Source: Nitrospirota bacterium (GTDB lineage Bacteria; Nitrospirota; Thermodesulfovibrionia; Thermodesulfovibrionales; JdFR-88). From it: DNA of 7,452 nt. A program made the translations under genes and the position numbers. The DNA is taken from contig JAJYGJ010000070.1 of NCBI GenBank assembly GCA_021790695.1, positions 1-7,452 of the forward strand. Reading direction: 5' to 3'. Below, piece after piece: positions 6,153-7,452 of the stretch (its first letter is position 1; every line of letters begins with the position of its first letter). The notes under the pieces were generated by a model that worked only from the letters and a program-made list of their open reading frames with translations, did no database searches and was not told the origin of the DNA.

Positions 6153-7319
6153 TTATTTCCTGATTTTCATTAATGCGGACAGAAGGCGGTCCAGATTGTC
6201 CCGGCTGTGGGCGGCGCTTACCTGGAGCCTGAGCCTGGGCCTCTTGACGGTCGGGGGCCTGATGGCGGGCGCATGGAAGCCGGCCTCGAGGAGCCGGCCG
6301 GAGGCGCCGAGCGCCTCCCCGACCCCGTCAAAAAAAACGGGGACGATCGGCGTGCCGGTGGGGCCGGTCTCGAAACCCGCCTTTTTAACCCCGTCGAAGA
6401 AAAGCTCCCTGTTTTCCCAGAGCCTTGTCACCAGCGCCCGCCCGGCGTCGTCTTCAAGCAGTTTCAAGGCCGCCAGCGCCGCCCCCGCCGGCCCCGGCGG
6501 CAGCGCGGTCGAGAAGATAAAAGTCCTGGCCTTGTTCCTCAGCCACTCGATGGTCCCCGGATCGGCCGCGACGAACGCCCCATAGGAACCCAGCGCCTTC
6601 GAGAAGGTGCCCATCTGAACGATGGCTGGCCCGCCTTCGCCCTGTCCCGCGGAAAGTCCGAAGTGATGGAGCCCGCCCCTGCCGCCCCCGAGCACGCCGA
6701 TGGCGTGGGCCTCGTCCACGTAAAGGACCGCCCCATGATCTCCGGCAAGCTCGCGGAGCGCGGGCAGCGGCGCAATGTCCCCGTCCATGCTGAAGACGGA
6801 TTCTGTGACGATGAGTTTTTGCCTTTTTGCCTTTTTGCCCGCGGCCTCCAGAAGTTGCCGCAGATGGGCCGCGTCCGCGTGCCGGTATATGAGAGTTTCG
6901 GCCTTGCTCAGGCGGCAGCCGTCTATGATGCTTGCGTGGTTCAGTTCGTCGCTCAGTATCAGGTCTCCTTCCGCCGCAAGGGCGGGGATGGCCCCGGCAT
7001 TGGCGTGATAACCGGAGTTGAAAAGAAGCGCCGACGGCGCCCCCGTGAAGGAGGCGGAAGCGCGCTCCAGGGCCGCGTGCAGCCCGGTGCCGCCGCTGAG
7101 CAGCCTTGCCGCGCCGCCCCCCGAGCCGAAATCAATCGAGGCCTGTTGAGAGGCCCCGATGAGGGCCTCGTGCGCGGCAAGCCCCAGGTAATCGTTCGAG
7201 GCGAAGTTGACCAGGAGCCTGCCGCCCACCGCGATTACGGCGCCCTGCAAAGAGGCCCTGTCCGAGGGCTCCCGGAAGAGTCCCGCCGCGCGCAGCCTCT
7301 CTATCTCGCGTTCAAACAA
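6153..7319 (-). CDS. bioF: 8-amino-7-oxononanoate synthase (PLP-dependent alpha-oxoamine synthase)
   Basis: Condenses pimeloyl-ACP or pimeloyl-CoA with alanine, the first committed step of biotin ring assembly, using PLP in the cytoplasm. The 388 residues cover the whole fold-type I aminotransferase architecture. Visible elements are FASNDYLGLA (39-48), SGGTGLHAALE (75-85), SGYHANAG (102-109), NHASIIDG (127-134, His128 probably stacking on PLP), ESVFSMDGD (173-181), DEAHAIGVLG (202-211; Asp202, His205) and GTFSKALGSYGAF, with Lys241 as the PLP lysine. The C-terminal AIRPPTVKRPRLRLQVSAAH is characteristic of BioF. The close relative glycine C-acetyltransferase (Kbl) is the main alternative and seems less likely. 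The TTG start is supported by an in-frame TGA five codons upstream with no other start between, and by GAGGTGG seven bases before it. No other biotin gene is visible on this strand. A three-copy octamer repeat lies within codons for residues 161-168. Confidence 0.92.
   Translation of the reverse strand: MFEREIERLRAAGLFREPSDRASLQGAVIAVGGRLLVNFASNDYLGLAAHEALIGASQQASIDFGSGGGAARLLSGGTGLHAALERASASFTGAPSALLFNSGYHANAGAIPALAAEGDLILSDELNHASIIDGCRLSKAETLIYRHADAAHLRQLLEAAGKKAKRQKLIVTESVFSMDGDIAPLPALRELAGDHGAVLYVDEAHAIGVLGGGRGGLHHFGLSAGQGEGGPAIVQMGTFSKALGSYGAFVAADPGTIEWLRNKARTFIFSTALPPGPAGAALAALKLLEDDAGRALVTRLWENRELFFDGVKKAGFETGPTGTPIVPVFFDGVGEALGASGRLLEAGFHAPAIRPPTVKRPRLRLQVSAAHSRDNLDRLLSALMKIRK
6816..6839. 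repeat. Three perfect tandem copies of TTTTTGCC inside bioF
   Basis: The octamer is repeated three times without interruption. On the coding (minus) strand it encodes Gly-Lys-Lys-Ala-Lys-Arg-Gln-Lys at about residues 161-168 of BioF. Since the unit is not a multiple of three, gain or loss of one copy would shift the reading frame before the PLP-binding half of the enzyme. Confidence 0.85.
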
Positions 7320-7326
7320 TTTTGAG

Positions 7327-7333
7327 CCACCTC
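7327..7333 (-). promoter_or_regulatory. Shine-Dalgarno sequence of bioF
   Basis: GAGGTGG on the minus strand lies seven bases before the TTG codon at 7319-7317 and decides that start. No alternative start codon exists between the upstream in-frame TGA and this TTG. Confidence 0.75.
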
Positions 7334-7382
7334 AATATTGAATTTTAGGCTATTTATATTTTTTATTCATTTATATTGCGTC

Positions 7383-7412
7383 TTGACAAGGTTTTTTTCA
7401 ATTTGATAGTAT
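7383..7412 (+). promoter_or_regulatory. Sigma-70-type promoter with extended -10 for the divergent right-edge gene
   Basis: TTGACA (7383-7388) is a perfect -35. After 18 bases comes TAGTAT (7407-7412, four of six matches), preceded by TGA at 7404-7406, which supplies the TGn extended -10. Transcription should begin around 7419. A short inverted repeat, CACG/CGTG (7413-7416 and 7424-7427), spans the expected start and might be an operator or small hairpin. The rest of the 7320-7445 gap is very AT-rich and must also hold the bioF promoter on the other strand, for which I see only TATAAA-like -10 candidates without a good -35. Confidence 0.65.
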
Positions 7413-7433
7413 CACGTACTTTGCGTGTTTTCC

Positions 7434-7440
7434 GAGGAGG
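7434..7440 (+). promoter_or_regulatory. Strong Shine-Dalgarno sequence of the right-edge gene
   Basis: GAGGAGG ends five bases before ATG 7446, close to an ideal ribosome binding site, supporting that a gene starts here although the window ends almost immediately. Confidence 0.7.
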
Positions 7441-7445
7441 CATCA

Positions 7446-7452
7446 ATGCAGA
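7446..7452 (+). CDS. Start of an unidentified gene (Met-Gln only, cut by window edge)
   Basis: ATG CAG plus one base follow a consensus promoter and a strong ribosome binding site, so a plus-strand gene divergent from bioF begins here. Nothing can be said about its product. The strong promoter suggests a well-expressed or tightly regulated gene. Confidence 0.6.

Noticed and set aside
6207..7325. 372-codon plus-strand open frame opposite bioF
   Set aside because: It is antisense to bioF, which has intact PLP-enzyme motifs. The product is rich in Arg, Gly and Pro, resembles no family, and has no ribosome binding site in a sensible place.

Overview
The window is a GC-rich bacterial chromosomal segment, densely packed with housekeeping-type genes. 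It carries IspD and IspF as separate enzymes of the MEP isoprenoid pathway. It also carries one long bifunctional-type Rel protein, a B12-type radical SAM enzyme and a biotin-synthesis enzyme. A membrane PIN/TRAM protein followed by ispD and ispF, together with a single Rel, fits Nitrospirota or Desulfobacterota-like lineages better than gammaproteobacteria. That placement is an inference from gene content and sequence style, not a measurement. I see no phage, plasmid, CRISPR, tRNA or rRNA feature.

Left block, plus strand (1-2224): the 3' part of a YacL-like membrane PIN-TRAM protein, then ispD, then ispF. The gap between the first two is 10 bp if ispD starts at GTG 981, and ispD and ispF overlap by four bases. 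This looks like one transcription unit. IspD makes CDP-methylerythritol. The IspE kinase, not in the window, would phosphorylate it, and IspF cyclises the product on the way to IPP and DMAPP.

Middle and right block, minus strand (2236-7319), in transcription order: bioF, rel, and a B12-binding radical SAM gene that converges on ispF with 11 bp between the stop codons. The gaps are 203 bp (bioF to rel) and 126 bp (rel to radical SAM). Both gaps contain promoter-like sequence and inverted repeats, so these genes are probably expressed at least partly independently. Two of the three minus-strand genes start with TTG. rel has no Shine-Dalgarno sequence but has a perfect TATAAT six bases before its ATG.

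Right edge (7320-7452): an AT-rich divergent intergenic region. It holds the bioF ribosome binding site on one strand. On the other it holds a strong-looking sigma-70 promoter (TTGACA, extended TGn -10) and a ribosome binding site for a plus-strand gene of which only the first codons are visible.

I found no convincing new multi-gene system. The points worth a second look are non-coding or fine-scale: a fold-back repeat between bioF and rel, a possible leaderless rel transcript, an inverted repeat whose arm fills the -35/-10 spacer of the radical SAM promoter, a three-copy octamer repeat inside bioF, and the unknown substrate of the radical SAM enzyme.
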